A DNA stretch of 64,000 bases, taken from Thermothielavioides terrestris NRRL 8126. Its lineage: Eukaryota; Ascomycota; Sordariomycetes; Sordariales; Chaetomiaceae. The notes below the pieces were generated by a model, which saw only the letters and a program-made list of their open reading frames with translations, did not search any database and was not told the DNA's origin. The stretch lies in contig NC_016457.1 of NCBI RefSeq assembly GCF_000226115.1, forward strand, positions 5,580,001 through 5,644,000, read 5' to 3'. A program made the position numbers and the translations under genes. Positions 11,309 through 22,407 of the stretch are shown in pieces (the first letter of the stretch is position 1; each line of letters begins with the position of its first letter).

Positions 11309-13078
11309 TCATCTCCTCACCCCCCAGCGGCGATCAAATCGATCCAGCGATTTCCGGAGCCTCTCCTCAGCCTCCCGCAGCCAGGTATCCGCATGCGGCT
11401 TGGCATGAATGTGCTGCAGGGCTGAGCGAACGGCATAGGAAAAGCTGGGCGGGAGCGCGTCCACCTGGTCCGGCGGCACGTTGTCGTGGGAGTCGGCGAT
11501 GTCGACAACCATCTTCGTGATCGTATCGAGGGCCGCTTGCGAGCCCCTGCGCCATTCATCCAGCGACTTTAACTTGGCGCTCACAGGCTGCGGAGGCTGG
11601 TCGAGGACGTGTGAGTGAAGCGTAAACAGGGCTCTGGTTCTCCGAACTGAGGCGGTTAGCATGCAGCCATCACACGCTAGTCATCGAAAGCTTGGATGTG
11701 GGATTGACCTGATAGCAAGTGCTATTGCGCCGCAAAAGGAGCTTGGCTTGTCGTGGCCCTGCTGCATTACCACGGCTAAGAAGGTCTGGAGAGCAGTATC
11801 CAGCCCCTCGAGTTGGACCAGCCGGTCATCGAGGCTTGAGGTTTGGAAACTCCTAAGGACCTGGTCCAGGAGAAGAGCGGCTTGGGCGGCTCGACCAAAC
11901 CCGCCGACTTCTTCCGACGTTGGAGAAGAGACGGTGAAATTCGGCCTCAAACCGAGGTCTGGGCCGTTAACCTGGGCCAACGCCTCGGGCTCGCTGGGGA
12001 GCCTGGCATTTGCGCCAGGAACGACGGTGAGCAACGGCTGTTCCGGAACCGTCACTTCGCAGAAAATAGTGCTATCGCAGCCGGTAAGAAGCCGAGTCAC
12101 ATCCATTAACAGGAGGAAGCACTGAAGAGGCGACGACATTACCGCTCGCAGATGATGAGTCCCCACCACGTGTTGGCTGCCTCTTCAGCCTGCAGGTACG
12201 AGGAAGCCGAGCCGCTTGGCGCGTTCTCGAGAGTGGCATACGGCGGGCGGGGCGGGGAAACACTACGGCAGAGGCGGGCGGCATAGGCCATGCGAGCGCA
12301 CTCAGCGAGGGAGGCAAAGGCGTCGTCAGGCTGGCCCCGGGCATATTCGTAGACAGCGAGAAGCAGGCCCGCCTGGATCAGATGGACCGAGGGCGGAAAC
12401 GATACTCGGACCTGGGCAAAAAGGGACCGGGCGGCGAGGTGAAGAGTGGTCCGGTCAAGGGTCGCTCGAGTGGCGGCAGCCCCTGCGGGTTGCGGGGCTT
12501 GCTCGGGGAAGTAGGTTATCAAGCAGATGCTCACAAGCAGGACGGAGAAGTCGGGCGGCGGAGCGGTTGCCAGGGTGAAGAGACTGTCGTCGAAGGTCTC
12601 TGAACAAATGACGGGCAGGTGGCGATGGATACCGAGGCGGTATCGTGTGCAGACCTCGTCGAGAAGCCGGCCGGTTGCGCGGATGAGGCGGTTCGCCTCG
12701 AGATAGAGGCTCGCCGCGGCCGCCGACGGCTCGGTTGGGACCGTGTTCAACGCGAAGCGCACGTCGGCCGCCGGGGCCGCACAGCGGAGGACAGACACAT
12801 GGCGAGCGGCGGGGCTTCCGCCTGTGCCCGTTCCTGCGTCTGTGTCTGCGGTCGTGCTTGGGCTCGTGGCCCCAGTTTCCGCCGCTGGGGTCAGCGGGGA
12901 CGGGTAGACACATCGCACCCGTTTTCTGGGACGCTGTCACTTCAGAGCACGATGCCGTTCCGGTCGACGCAGGGGCAGCTTACGCAGTGCAGTAGCCGCA
13001 GGAGGGCAGGGTCTTGTCGCATTTCTTCTTCCGTGTTTTGCAAGTGAGGCACACGAGGGCGGCACGGGCGGCCGCCAT
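11309..13078 (-). CDS. Zn(II)2Cys6 fungal transcription factor
   Basis: Four exons (minus): 13078-12984, 12925-12143, 12071-11709, 11633-11309, giving 521 aa. Introns are 58, 71 and 75 nt. The zinc cluster sits at the N-terminus as C10-X2-C13-X6-C20-X6-C27-X2-C30-X6-C37, and intron 1 interrupts it; removing that intron supplies the last cysteine. The middle region has the fungal-specific regulatory-domain look, including the junction WWGLIICER|TIFCEV across intron 2. The last exon carries an ALDTITKMVVDIADSH-type helix. The third intron has a weaker donor (GTCAAT). Its acceptor was chosen because the join reads AIALAIRALFTLH, as in relatives. It probably binds CGG half-sites as a dimer (family knowledge). 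It is divergent from the MFS transporter, so that gene is a candidate target. Confidence 0.85.
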
Positions 13079-13883
13079 CTCCGGACGGGCGGCGGCGAAC
13101 GCCGCGCGGCCAGCACACGGCGGATGCGGATGGCGGATGACGGAGTGTGGAAGGCACTCCAACGTGCCTCAATGGCAAAGAAAAACTTCTCGTAGGTCCC
13201 GACGATAAGGCGAGAAGGCAGGGTGGGAGGAAGGGTGTCGGCAAGGCGGCCGCCCTGTCGGCCGCTCTGTCGGGTCATCCACGTCGCTCACTAATACATG
13301 GCAGCCACCAGTCTCCACAATGATTACCTAGAGACACATCCACAGATCATCCCAAGTTGGACGTCAGTTTGGCAATGCAACGAAGTTCATTCCAAGCCTT
13401 TCGGAACCTGAGTTCACAGTTGGTTAGGTGTCTTGAGGGTAGGTAAACTCCTCTGTCGGGGAGTTAGGTATTGCAGTTCTGTCACTACATCCGAGAGGGC
13501 CGGTGGTGGTCGTAACAGAGTTGCGGCTTGTCGCTTTGGCGCTCCCTCTGTCGGCCGCCGCTAAGCTCTTTCCGCCCCACCAGACTGATGAAGTTGCAAG
13601 CATCTCCTTTGGCTGACAAACATTGCTTCGACTGAGATCGCAACAGGTTCTAATGTCTGCAGAACGGGCTGGCGACGGGCCGTATCTCAATAAATTCAAG
13701 ATGGCCTTCAGATTCCCGGGAGAAACAAGTCTCCGGAGGTGCTGGGTGCCGCCCGTCGCTCGACCTCACGTCCATCCTCAGTTTTCACGGCCCTGCCCGG
13801 AGTAGACACTTCCAATCAAGATTTGCTCTTCCGCATGCTCCCACCAGCATCATCTTGCCCCCAGAATTCCCGCCGAAGCTGCA
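13079..13883. promoter_or_regulatory. Shared upstream region of regulator and MFS transporter
   Basis: An 805-bp divergent intergenic stretch between the ATG of the Zn2Cys6 gene (13078, minus) and the ATG of the transporter (13884, plus). No third gene is apparent. It must hold both promoters, but I could not pick out a convincing operator by eye. Confidence 0.6.
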
Positions 13884-15588
13884 ATGAGCGACTGGACCGA
13901 GACCGAGTCGGACAAGCTCCCGGAGCCGACCCCGGCTGCGGCGGCGGCGACGGCCCCGAGCGGACCGGAGCTGCCCCCTGAAGAGGGCCTCCAAGGCTGG
14001 CTCTGCGTTGCCGGCGCCACCGTCTGCCTCTTCTGCACCTTTGGGTTTTTGAATGCGTAGGTGCGCCCCCGACTCGACGGGAGTGAGTCCAACGCAGCTC
14101 ACGCGAGCACCACCACCATGCAGAATCGGCGTCTTCCAAACGACATATCAGCAGACATCGCTCCATGACTACACGCCGTCCGACATCGCGTGGATCTTCG
14201 CGGCCCAGCTCGCCCTCATGTGGGCGCCGGGCCCGCTCTTCGGCCGCCTCGTCGACACATACGGCCCCGCGCCGGTGCTGTACCCGTGCGCCTTCATGTG
14301 CGTCTTCTCGCTGTGCATGACGAGCCTGGCCGACCGCTACTACCAGATCTTCCTGGCGCAGGGCCTCGGCTTCGGCATCGGGTCCGGCGGCGTCTTCACC
14401 GCCGCCATGGTCTGCGTCGGCCAGTGGTTCGTCCGCCGCCGCGGCCTCGCCACCGGCATCGCCAGCACCGGCAGCAGCCTCGGCGGCGTCGTCTTCCCCG
14501 TCTTCCTCGACCGCACCATGCAGCGCGCCGGCTTCGACGGCGCCGTCCGCTACACCGCCCTGCTGATCGGCGTCCTGCTCGCCGCGTCGTGCTTCGTCGT
14601 GCGCTCGCGCATGCCGCGCAAGAAGTGGAACCGCGATGCCAAGTGGTTTGACGTCGCCCTGTTCAAGGAGAAGCAGTTCGCCTTCTACACGTTTGGTTCC
14701 TTCCTTGTCATGTAGGCCCCCCCCAGTTGCCAAGCAAGCCTTCAGCCCTCTCCGCGCTGCAGGATCTCTGGTCGTTTGGCGGCCCGCTGACGAGTGGCCG
14801 GCGCTACTGCTGTGCTATGCACATACAGGTGGGGTTTGTGGGCGCCCTTCGACTTCATCTCGAGCATGGCCCTCAGCCGCGACTTTTCACCCGCGCTGGC
14901 GCTGTACCTCATCTCCATTATCAAGTAAGCTTTGCTGTCCTTGAGTCCGTCGACGACGAGGAGGTGAGGGAGGAGGTGGTGGGGGCGGACGAAATGGGCT
15001 AACCAGTCAACAACAACCCTCCTTGACAGCGCGACATCGATCCCGGGCCGCATCCTGCCTCCCCACCTGGGAGACCGCATCGGCCACTTCAACGTGCTGA
15101 CCGTGTGCGCCCTGCTGACGGGCGCGTCCATTCTGGCCCTGTGGCTGCCCTTCAACTACCACGCGTCGCACGCCGGCATCATCGTCTTCGCCCTCGTCTA
15201 CGGCTTCGTCAGCGGCGCCTTCGTCTGCTTGCTCATGCCCTGTGTTGCCAAGTCAGGCAGCCTGGACACGCTGGGCCAGCGGTTCGGCACCTTCCAGACG
15301 GTCATCGCAGTGAGGTTCGTGGCTCTCTCTCCCTGCCCCTTTCCCTTCCCTTCTGCCGGGGCTTCTTCCTATTGTCAAGATCCACCCGCCATCGAGTCAG
15401 AGGCCGCTGAGACGCTGAGCAGCTCCTTGACTGGCCTCCCAATCATGGGTGCCATTCTGAACCGCCAAGGCGACACTGATTACTCGGGGCTGCAGCTCTT
15501 CGCCGCCGTCACCTGCCTGGTAGGCACTGGCCTGCTGGCGGCCTCGACCTACTATATGGGCCAGTCGCATGGAACATGGAAAGTCTGA
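13884..15588 (+). CDS. MFS transporter, monocarboxylate (MCT)-like
   Basis: Five exons: 13884-14056, 14124-14711, 14829-14924, 15030-15314, 15423-15588; 435 aa, normal for the fungal MCT-like MFS group. The cytosolic N-terminus (~35 residues, acidic/Ala-rich) is followed by about 12 hydrophobic segments. Characteristic stretches are [21 protein letters not shown] in TM1, then [14 protein letters not shown], and [20 protein letters not shown] after TM4. After the central loop comes [11 protein letters not shown]. It probably moves a carboxylate or other small metabolite across the plasma membrane; the substrate cannot be read from sequence. The last intron (15315-15422, 108 nt) is in frame and free of stops, so a retained-intron form would add 36 residues. 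Splicing is preferred because it gives [16 protein letters not shown], the family-like join. Confidence 0.85.
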
Positions 15589-16880
15589 AATTGCAGCCGC
15601 GCACGAGTTGCTCGTGATGGCGAGATTCAGTCGGTGACCATGGGATTGAATAGGAATTGGCGGCCGCAGACGCAATGCCCCAACTCATTTGCAGATTCGA
15701 CGGCGGTTGGTGCTGTAGTCCGGCAGCTCGGCGCAGGGGGATCGAGGTCCGAGATTGTATGTAGCTGGTGTGTATATCAAGTGGAAGATCTCCGGGACTC
15801 GCACGCCGCCAGCCCATCCGTCGACAGCGTGCTGCACGGAGTCCAGCAGACCCCAGAGTCCCTGGGGCAGCTTTGTACAGTGCCTGAGGTGCAAGCGAGG
15901 AGAACGAACAGCCGGTAGATGTGCATGCTGTTCGCCATAAGCATCCGCATCCTGCGTTTCTCGGTCCAGAAGCCCCGCGCAGCCTACCGCCGCACCGATG
16001 GTGCGGCCCGCGGGGCCACGCGACGACGCGGCAACGCTTCCCCGGGGTCCAAGACACAGGAGTGTCCGTCGGCCAGCTTCTAGCTGACAGGGGAGAACCA
16101 ACAAGGGAGTCATCAGCTTGGCAATCCAGCGAGCGCCCTGCCCAGCGGGAAATCAAGGCTGCGTTGCTCGACCTGTGGGAATGCTCGAGGTGGGCTCCGA
16201 GTACAGCGAATCGAGAATATGAGCATAAGCGGAACCGGCAACGACCTCTCTGGAATCTTGCTTCGTATCGATGAGAACGTCAAACACACCGGCTCCGCTG
16301 CGTGCACTGCAGTGCTTATGAGAGTGATGAAGGAGGACTCGCGGCCACTCGCCGAGGAACAATTGAAAAGGGGGGCCATGAGGTGCGGAAATGGATATGA
16401 GGAGACATCCCAGTTGGCTCTCAATAACGCTCAGGTAGCTCCGCCTTTGCCTGCCTCTCCCAGGACCAGCGACGAGGTGATCCCACAAGACTGGATCAGC
16501 AGCGGGATGACAGGGACTGCTCATACATGGTCTCAGCATCCTTCTACGTCGGGTTGCACAAAGAGTTCTGGGACGGCCCGGGACAAGCGAACATTGAGTA
16601 CCCGTTGTCAGTGGCATCCCCGCGCTTCGCTTGCCCGAGCTGAATTTTGTCGAAAGAAGCTGAAAACATCAGGCAGGCTAGAAACCGAGTTGTCATATAA
16701 CTACGACTAGACTACGGAGAGCAAACTTTCTGCTGCAACTCCGAAGGTCGAAGGTGGCCGTCATAAAAACCTCTTTGGCGGCCGGATATCGACAGGTCGT
16801 TACGTCATCTTTATTTTCCCGATCCCACACCCAAACGCCGTGTTGATGCCAACTCGTGTCCCCCAGCCTGATGCCTGAAC
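15589..16880. other. Intergenic region
   Basis: 3' flanks of the MFS gene and of eL30, which converge here. Open frames up to ~215 codons exist on the minus strand (15509-16156) but show no known motif, no convincing start and no splice support. They are not called. Confidence 0.4.
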
Positions 16881-17656
16881 TTAGGCCTGCTGGTCGTTGA
16901 GAATATCACTGTCACCGGCATCCAGGATGGCCATGGTGGAGCAGCGGAAGAGCTTTCCGCAAGCGGTGCCGAGCTCAATCTGTCAAGGGATAATAAAGTA
17001 AGCATTTGGACAGGTACCCTCCAAAGTCTGCAACCAGACTTCTTCTCTGGGTAGACCCGAAGACGCGCAGCCTTCCGGCCGGAATCAACGAGCAAAGAGC
17101 CTTCGATGAGGCTGCGGCAGAGGCCAGAAAATGATGAGGGCGAACTCACGTTGGTGCCACTGTAGTGGTGGACTGACGTCTTGGACATCATCGAGTAGCT
17201 GCACACACAAAATTAGCCTCGGGCCGTATTCGATCGCTGGTCGGCAAGGAGCATGTTCGGAGCGCCGTGGCTGGAGCACCCAACGAGATGCTGCCATCCA
17301 AGAGTGCTGCCGCATGCGCCCATCCATTCGCCTTTGCACCCGACGGTGATGGTGTCAACGTACTACTCGAGCTCGGACTTGCGAAGGGGAGGAGTATTGG
17401 CCTGGATGAGCGTCAGCCTGGATGAGCCTCCCTCAGCGGAACATGCTGCGCAACTTACGGCAATCAAGATAAGCTTCGCCTTGCCGCTGCGGAGGGCCTT
17501 CAGGGTGCTCCGGTAACCCAGAACGACCTTGCCCGACTTGATGACGAGGGCAAGCTGTAATTGCTGTCAGGACTTGCGTCGCAGCGCAGGCCAAGGACTA
17601 GAACTGACCTTGGCGCCGATGGACTGGGCGTCGGACTTGGACTTCTTGGGGGCCAT
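16881..17656 (-). CDS. RPL30: 60S ribosomal protein eL30
   Basis: Five small exons (minus): 17656-17609, 17554-17459, 17401-17364, 17198-17150, 16979-16881, giving 109 aa, as expected for eL30. Diagnostic stretches are [66 protein letters not shown] and the acidic end DAGDSDIL. All four introns have GT-AG ends, and their phases close exactly. It is a structural protein of the cytosolic large subunit and binds a kink-turn in rRNA; in yeast it also autoregulates splicing of its own transcript (family knowledge). It is head to head with uL16, 379 bp apart. The start context is GTCACAATGG, the same as at uL16. Confidence 0.97.
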
Positions 17657-18035
17657 TGTGACGGCGATGTGCTTAGCGGAAAGGAGAAGAGTTGATGATG
17701 TCTCCTGTCGATGGTGTCCGTGTCGTTTGCCTCGATGGTCGCTCCAAGAAAGCAGGAATCGAGATGCAATATTCCTGCCGCTCTGAATTCCCACCATCGG
17801 CTGAGCTAAATTCTGATTGGCTGCCTAGTTCGTTGGCGCCCGTGCGCTTCTTCAAACCCTAATGGCTCCACTCTTTTCCGATCGAACTCACCCGGCAGGA
17901 TTATGAATCCGGATTGGTAATCGGGGCGAATTTCACCTTGGTCAAAACGCAGAGGGCTTCTCAATCAATCCCTCTCGACCCCCCAACACCAAGCCGACAA
18001 GACACCACCTGTGACATCACAGCAAATCAGTCACA
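17657..18035. promoter_or_regulatory. Bidirectional promoter of eL30 and uL16
   Basis: A 379-bp gap between two divergent ribosomal-protein start codons. Both ATGs are immediately preceded by GTCACA. On the uL16 side the full octamer is CAGTCACA (18028-18035), which equals the HomolD box known from fission-yeast ribosomal-protein promoters. On the eL30 side it is CCGTCACA. A further TGTGACAT lies at 18010-18017. The gap position next to the ATG is unusual for a core-promoter box, so it may be a translational context instead. Confidence 0.6.
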
Positions 18036-18965
18036 ATGGCGCGCCGTCCTGCCAGATGCTACCGGTACTGCAAGAACAAGGTGAGCAACTTTCTCAACTT
18101 GCCGACGGATGGATCCACGCACGATGTTGCTCGGCATGTTTCGGAGGAGGGGAAGGGCCAACACACCGAACTGGAACATGTGCAAGGCGACCGACACAAC
18201 GACAAGAGGAGGATTTTGCGGCTGGACAGCATATTGCGTTTCATTTTCGCGGATTTGGCGCTGGTCAGGATGCTAACTGCGTTGGTTCCAAGCCGTACCC
18301 TAAGTCGCGCTTCAACCGTGGTGTGCCGGACCCTAAGATTCGCATCTTCGACCTCGGCCGCAAGCGTGCTACCGTCGACGAGTTCCCTCTCTGCGTTCAC
18401 CTGGTCTCCAACGAGTATGAGCAGCTGAGCTCCGAGGCCCTCGAGGCCGCCCGTATCTGCGCCAACAAGTACCTCGTCAAGATGGCCGGCAAGGAAGGCT
18501 TCCACCTCCGCGTCCGCGCCCACCCGTACCACGTCGTCCGCATCAACAAGATGTTGTCTTGCGCCGGTGCCGATAGACTGCAGACGGGTATGCGTGGTGC
18601 GTGGGGCAAGCCTAACGGCACTGTCGCGCGTGTCAACATTGGTCAGATCATCATGAGTGTCCGCACTCGTGACGCCAGTGAGTATTTCCCGGGTGGCTTG
18701 GTTTCCTGCTCCGCAAGTCTGACACGTATTTGTAGACCGTGCCGTCGCGCTCGAGGCTCTGCGTCGCTCCCAGTACAAGTTCCCTGGCCGGCAAAAGATC
18801 ATCATCTCCAAGAACTGGGGCTTCACTCCCCTCCGCCGCGAGGAGTACCTGGAGAAGAAGGCTGCTGGCCGCGTCAAGGTCGATGGTGCTTACGTCCAGT
18901 TCCTTACCAACCACGGCAACCTGGAGACCAACATGAAGCGCTTCCCGGAGGCCTTCAGCGCCTAA
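18036..18965 (+). CDS. RPL10: 60S ribosomal protein uL16 (L10)
   Basis: Three exons: 18036-18080, 18293-18677, 18736-18965; 219 aa, the usual uL16 size. Exon 1 encodes [15 protein letters not shown]. After a 212-nt intron with a GCTAAC branch near 18272, the protein continues [20 protein letters not shown] and includes the conserved loop [20 protein letters not shown] and the later [17 protein letters not shown]. uL16 joins the 60S subunit late, in the cytoplasm, next to the peptidyl-transferase centre, and its loop is checked during Nmd3/Tif6 release (family knowledge). Intron 1 is long for this genome, as is common near the 5' end of fungal ribosomal-protein genes. Confidence 0.97.
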
Positions 18966-20637
18966 GGTGGTTTGTTGCTAGAAAGGGAATGGTTATTTGG
19001 CTTCAGGGTGGCGTCAACGGTCATTTTAGGGCTGAGACGAGAGCATGTCAACTAGGATCATGGTCTTGATCTGGCACAGCCAATGGATCCATTCTACCAA
19101 CTTGGTTCTTGACGGACAGCAAGAAAGCACTGCATTTCTGACGCGATGGCCCTATTGCGCCCGGGCCGGGCGTAGGAGGCGTATTACGTTGGACTCCATC
19201 GACACCGCAGCGTGGCAGGGAAGGGGCGAGGAGGCTGTGAAAGAACGGGGCCCAAAGTATTTCGAACCATTCGAGCTTCCGAGGCCCATCTACATGTACA
19301 ATCGCTCGTTGTCCGGTCCTGTTAGACGCCAGCGTGTCGACCATTCAAGCTGTATTCGGGGCCAGTCGGAGCTCCACCTTCGGACTGTTGAGATAATCAC
19401 AAGCAAAGTCGCGAATCTGACATCATTTCCCACAGAAGCTTGACGGACCACAGACAGTGCAGTCGGAATTGGACGGTACGCACGAGTCCCAAAACAAGGG
19501 ACGCTGAACCCAGGAGACGCTATTTTCGCAGTACCATACGGTGAGATGCTATGGGCATCGGCACGCTACACTATCGTTTCGCACCACAGTATTGTGTAGG
19601 GAGCGTGCTGATGAGGGTGCTGTCACTCGCGCCGGCCGACCGCAAAGTACGCAAGTGATCCTGCTCGACCAGACAGCTTCAACGTTCCACTAACTACACA
19701 GCTACTGTGCTCCGTTGTGTAGTAGTCTGATTCCTACATATCACACCACCTTCCAGGGAAACACCGGCTCCCGGCGTTGATCGTATATGCAGGGCTGGCC
19801 AGATCTTGGAACTGTTGACGTGGGTGCGCTGGGTGGGTTACCTGGACACGTCGCCCTGATAACGTCAGGGAAGAGCTTTCAAGGTGCTGTGGCGTTGTGG
19901 AGTGTCGTTGCACGAGCTCGAACGATCCGAACTCGTCGGCCGCTCGAAGCTCTCACAAAAGAGCCCAGATCGCTTGCGACCTGGGATTTTCGCCTTGTAG
20001 TTTTGTTGGAGAAAGAATGGAGAAATAGGAACCTTGAGAGAAGGAAGCAACTGAACCATCTGTCAAGCGCCATCGGTCATTCGCCCAGGACCGAGAGAGC
20101 GGGGTGTTCAACTGTTGGGCGCTGGTGGAGCTGGGACCCAAGCATGGCGCTACTGTATCGTTAGCATCCCGCATGGCCCCCTCGATCACCCGACGCGCTG
20201 ATCCCGTGCTGCTGTGAGCTTAACCAGAGGCCCCTCTCCCCAACCCGGTAATCACCGTTCTACCCGCTCCGTTGACGTATTTCCCTTGTTGTATGCGTGC
20301 CTGTCCGTGCCTCTTGTGCTGCTTGTAGTCATCTCGTCCAACGTTAAGTTTCCCGCTTCTGGTTTGCAATCCGAAGCGATTACTGCTGTCACAAGTGCGC
20401 CTCACTCAGCGTCCTGCAGTCAGCTGAGGCCCTCCAACACACCACGGTTGGTGGCTGGACATCGGCTCACCGACCCCACGGACCCAAACACGCGACAGAA
20501 ACACCCAGGACGGACACTGTCGAATCTCTATGAATACCACACGATTTTATGACCATCATACTCAGAAACCTTTCTACTGCTGAGACCGCAAATCGACATT
20601 CTTGATCTGTGTCATTGCTGGGGTTGGGGCATGCGTC
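18966..20637. other. Intergenic region
   Basis: 3' flank of uL16 and upstream region of the 589-aa gene. The longest frames (such as 19787-20164, +) show mixed codon third positions and no recognisable domain. Nothing is called. Confidence 0.45.
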
Positions 20638-22407
20638 ATGGCTTTCCAACAACCCACGCGACAGCTCCCGCCGCGGGTTCACCGCAACGAACCAGCGGAC
20701 GCAGAATCGGCGGTCCTTTCTCCCCAGGACCGCGGGGCGCCGACCGAGTCTCAGACATGGGTTCTCTTCACGCCGGGCACAGACGCAGGAACAACAGCCT
20801 CGTACCTCAGTTCGGCCCAAGACGACCAAATAACCCCGGGAAGATCGAGAATCAGCGATCTGGGCAGCCTTGACACCGCCACACCGTCCGAGTTCAACCT
20901 GCAGGTGCCGTCAGAAGCCCTTGCGGGGAGCGTCGCCGAGGAGGACGCCGAGCTCGACAGCCTCGACAGCCACCTTCCCGAATTTCGAGGTGTCGCGAGT
21001 TCCTTCAACCAATCCCAAGTTCCCCACACCGCGCCGGTGCTGCCAGGGCACGATGGGCTTGGCTCGTTCAAGTTCGAGGTCCCGGGCCTGAGCGCCGACG
21101 CTCAAGAACGACTCTATGCGTTCGAGAGATTCAACCCCAATCGGGTGGGCAACCGAGCTGAGAGTTTCAGCCTTGGCCAGCTGGAGCCTGAGAGCGAGGA
21201 GGCGCAAGAGCTGGAACGGACCCGCAGGATAGAGGCATGGCGGTTGGAGCAGAGCCAGCTCTTGCTCGAAGACATTCGAAAAGAGACAAGGAGAAGGCGC
21301 AAGTCGGAGGTATCACTCCGAAAGAGCCAGCAGGAGACTAGCTTGGCGCGTGAGGCGCCGGAAAGGAGCGTCGCAGACGAAGAAGCGGCAGATATCACCC
21401 TTGGCGGAACCGACTGGCACGACCAGGATTCGCCAGCATCGAGCGACCCAAGCCCCGGCTTTTGGACCCGAATCGCTCGCAAGGTCATCTGTGACCTGAT
21501 GGGCATTGATGACAAATTGCTTGCGGTTCTGTTCGGGGAAGCGCTTCCAGATGATGAGATGCTCCAGTCGCCGCCCAAGAGCCCGGCAGCGGAAGCAGTG
21601 CCGCACAAATCAGGCCGAGTCGACGAGTCATCGCTTGACTCTGAATGGCAACTACGGCTTCTGAACAGGATAGCGAGGGAGCTTGGCGGCCTAGTGTACC
21701 AAACATGTCCACATCCCGGCGCCTTCTCCACTTACTCACGGGTGCAGCACATGCCTCTGCCGTATGCTGGCCTGCCTGTCATACCGGAAGCGACCACTGA
21801 TGGGAGCGACGGCGGGGAGAGGATGGATGACAGCATCCCATACATGCCGCAGTTCAAGCCTACAGTTGGCCAGGCGGCTGATGTTCACGGCGCGCGGTCG
21901 TGCGAGCCTCCCACGCTCTCGGCCCCATCGGCACCCGACATGACTCGGAGCGATCCCCACACGTTCACGCAGCAAGAGTGGGAACAGGACCTTGACATCC
22001 GGCTGGTCTTCCGCTACCTCCGCTCCCGCTTCACTTCGGCTCGGCCATCGTCACCGCCATTCTCGTCGGGTGCGTCCCATCTCGCCGCCTCGAGCACGCA
22101 GGATATCGCCGCAAAAGCGGCAAGGGTGCGTCAGCACCATCCGCTCGTGTCTCACGCACACGCACACGGGTACCACCGCGCCCGCCCGGTCGAGCGGCGC
22201 ACGTTCAAGGCGACGGTCCCGCCCAGTCCCGTTGGGCTCCGACACCCGCCTGGCAGTTGCGCCAGCCAGAGCACTCGGCGGTCTGCGAGGAGGAGCAGCG
22301 TCTCCTCGAGGCCGTCGTCCCGCCATTACTGGGATATTGGCGGGTCGATTGGAACCGGCAGCGTCATTACGAGTACCGGGCCGATGGGGAGCTGGGGCGA
22401 GGTGTGA
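20638..22407 (+). CDS. Conserved-looking fungal protein of unknown function (589 aa)
   Basis: The open frame extends upstream to a TTG. The first ATG, at 20638 (MAFQQPTRQLPP), is taken as the start, giving 589 aa. The N-terminal half is acidic/Ser-rich, with a short charged helix (about residues 190-250, ELERTRRIEAWRLEQSQLLL) suggesting a coiled coil. A central hydrophobic/aromatic patch reads GFWTRIARKVICDLMGIDDKLLAVLFGE, and a second conserved-looking patch EWQLRLLNRIARELGGLVYQ. The C-terminus is Ser/Arg-rich and ends in GPMGSWGEV. No signal peptide, membrane segment or enzymatic motif is visible. It looks like a Sordariomycete lineage protein. Steady G/C third positions support it as real, and the function is unknown. 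Confidence 0.75.
   Translation: MAFQQPTRQLPPRVHRNEPADAESAVLSPQDRGAPTESQTWVLFTPGTDAGTTASYLSSAQDDQITPGRSRISDLGSLDTATPSEFNLQVPSEALAGSVAEEDAELDSLDSHLPEFRGVASSFNQSQVPHTAPVLPGHDGLGSFKFEVPGLSADAQERLYAFERFNPNRVGNRAESFSLGQLEPESEEAQELERTRRIEAWRLEQSQLLLEDIRKETRRRRKSEVSLRKSQQETSLAREAPERSVADEEAADITLGGTDWHDQDSPASSDPSPGFWTRIARKVICDLMGIDDKLLAVLFGEALPDDEMLQSPPKSPAAEAVPHKSGRVDESSLDSEWQLRLLNRIARELGGLVYQTCPHPGAFSTYSRVQHMPLPYAGLPVIPEATTDGSDGGERMDDSIPYMPQFKPTVGQAADVHGARSCEPPTLSAPSAPDMTRSDPHTFTQQEWEQDLDIRLVFRYLRSRFTSARPSSPPFSSGASHLAASSTQDIAAKAARVRQHHPLVSHAHAHGYHRARPVERRTFKATVPPSPVGLRHPPGSCASQSTRRSARRSSVSSRPSSRHYWDIGGSIGTGSVITSTGPMGSWGEV

Noticed and set aside
15509..16156. 215-codon minus-strand frame after the MFS gene
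   Set aside because: No recognisable domain, mixed third positions, and it overlaps the last exon of the transporter.
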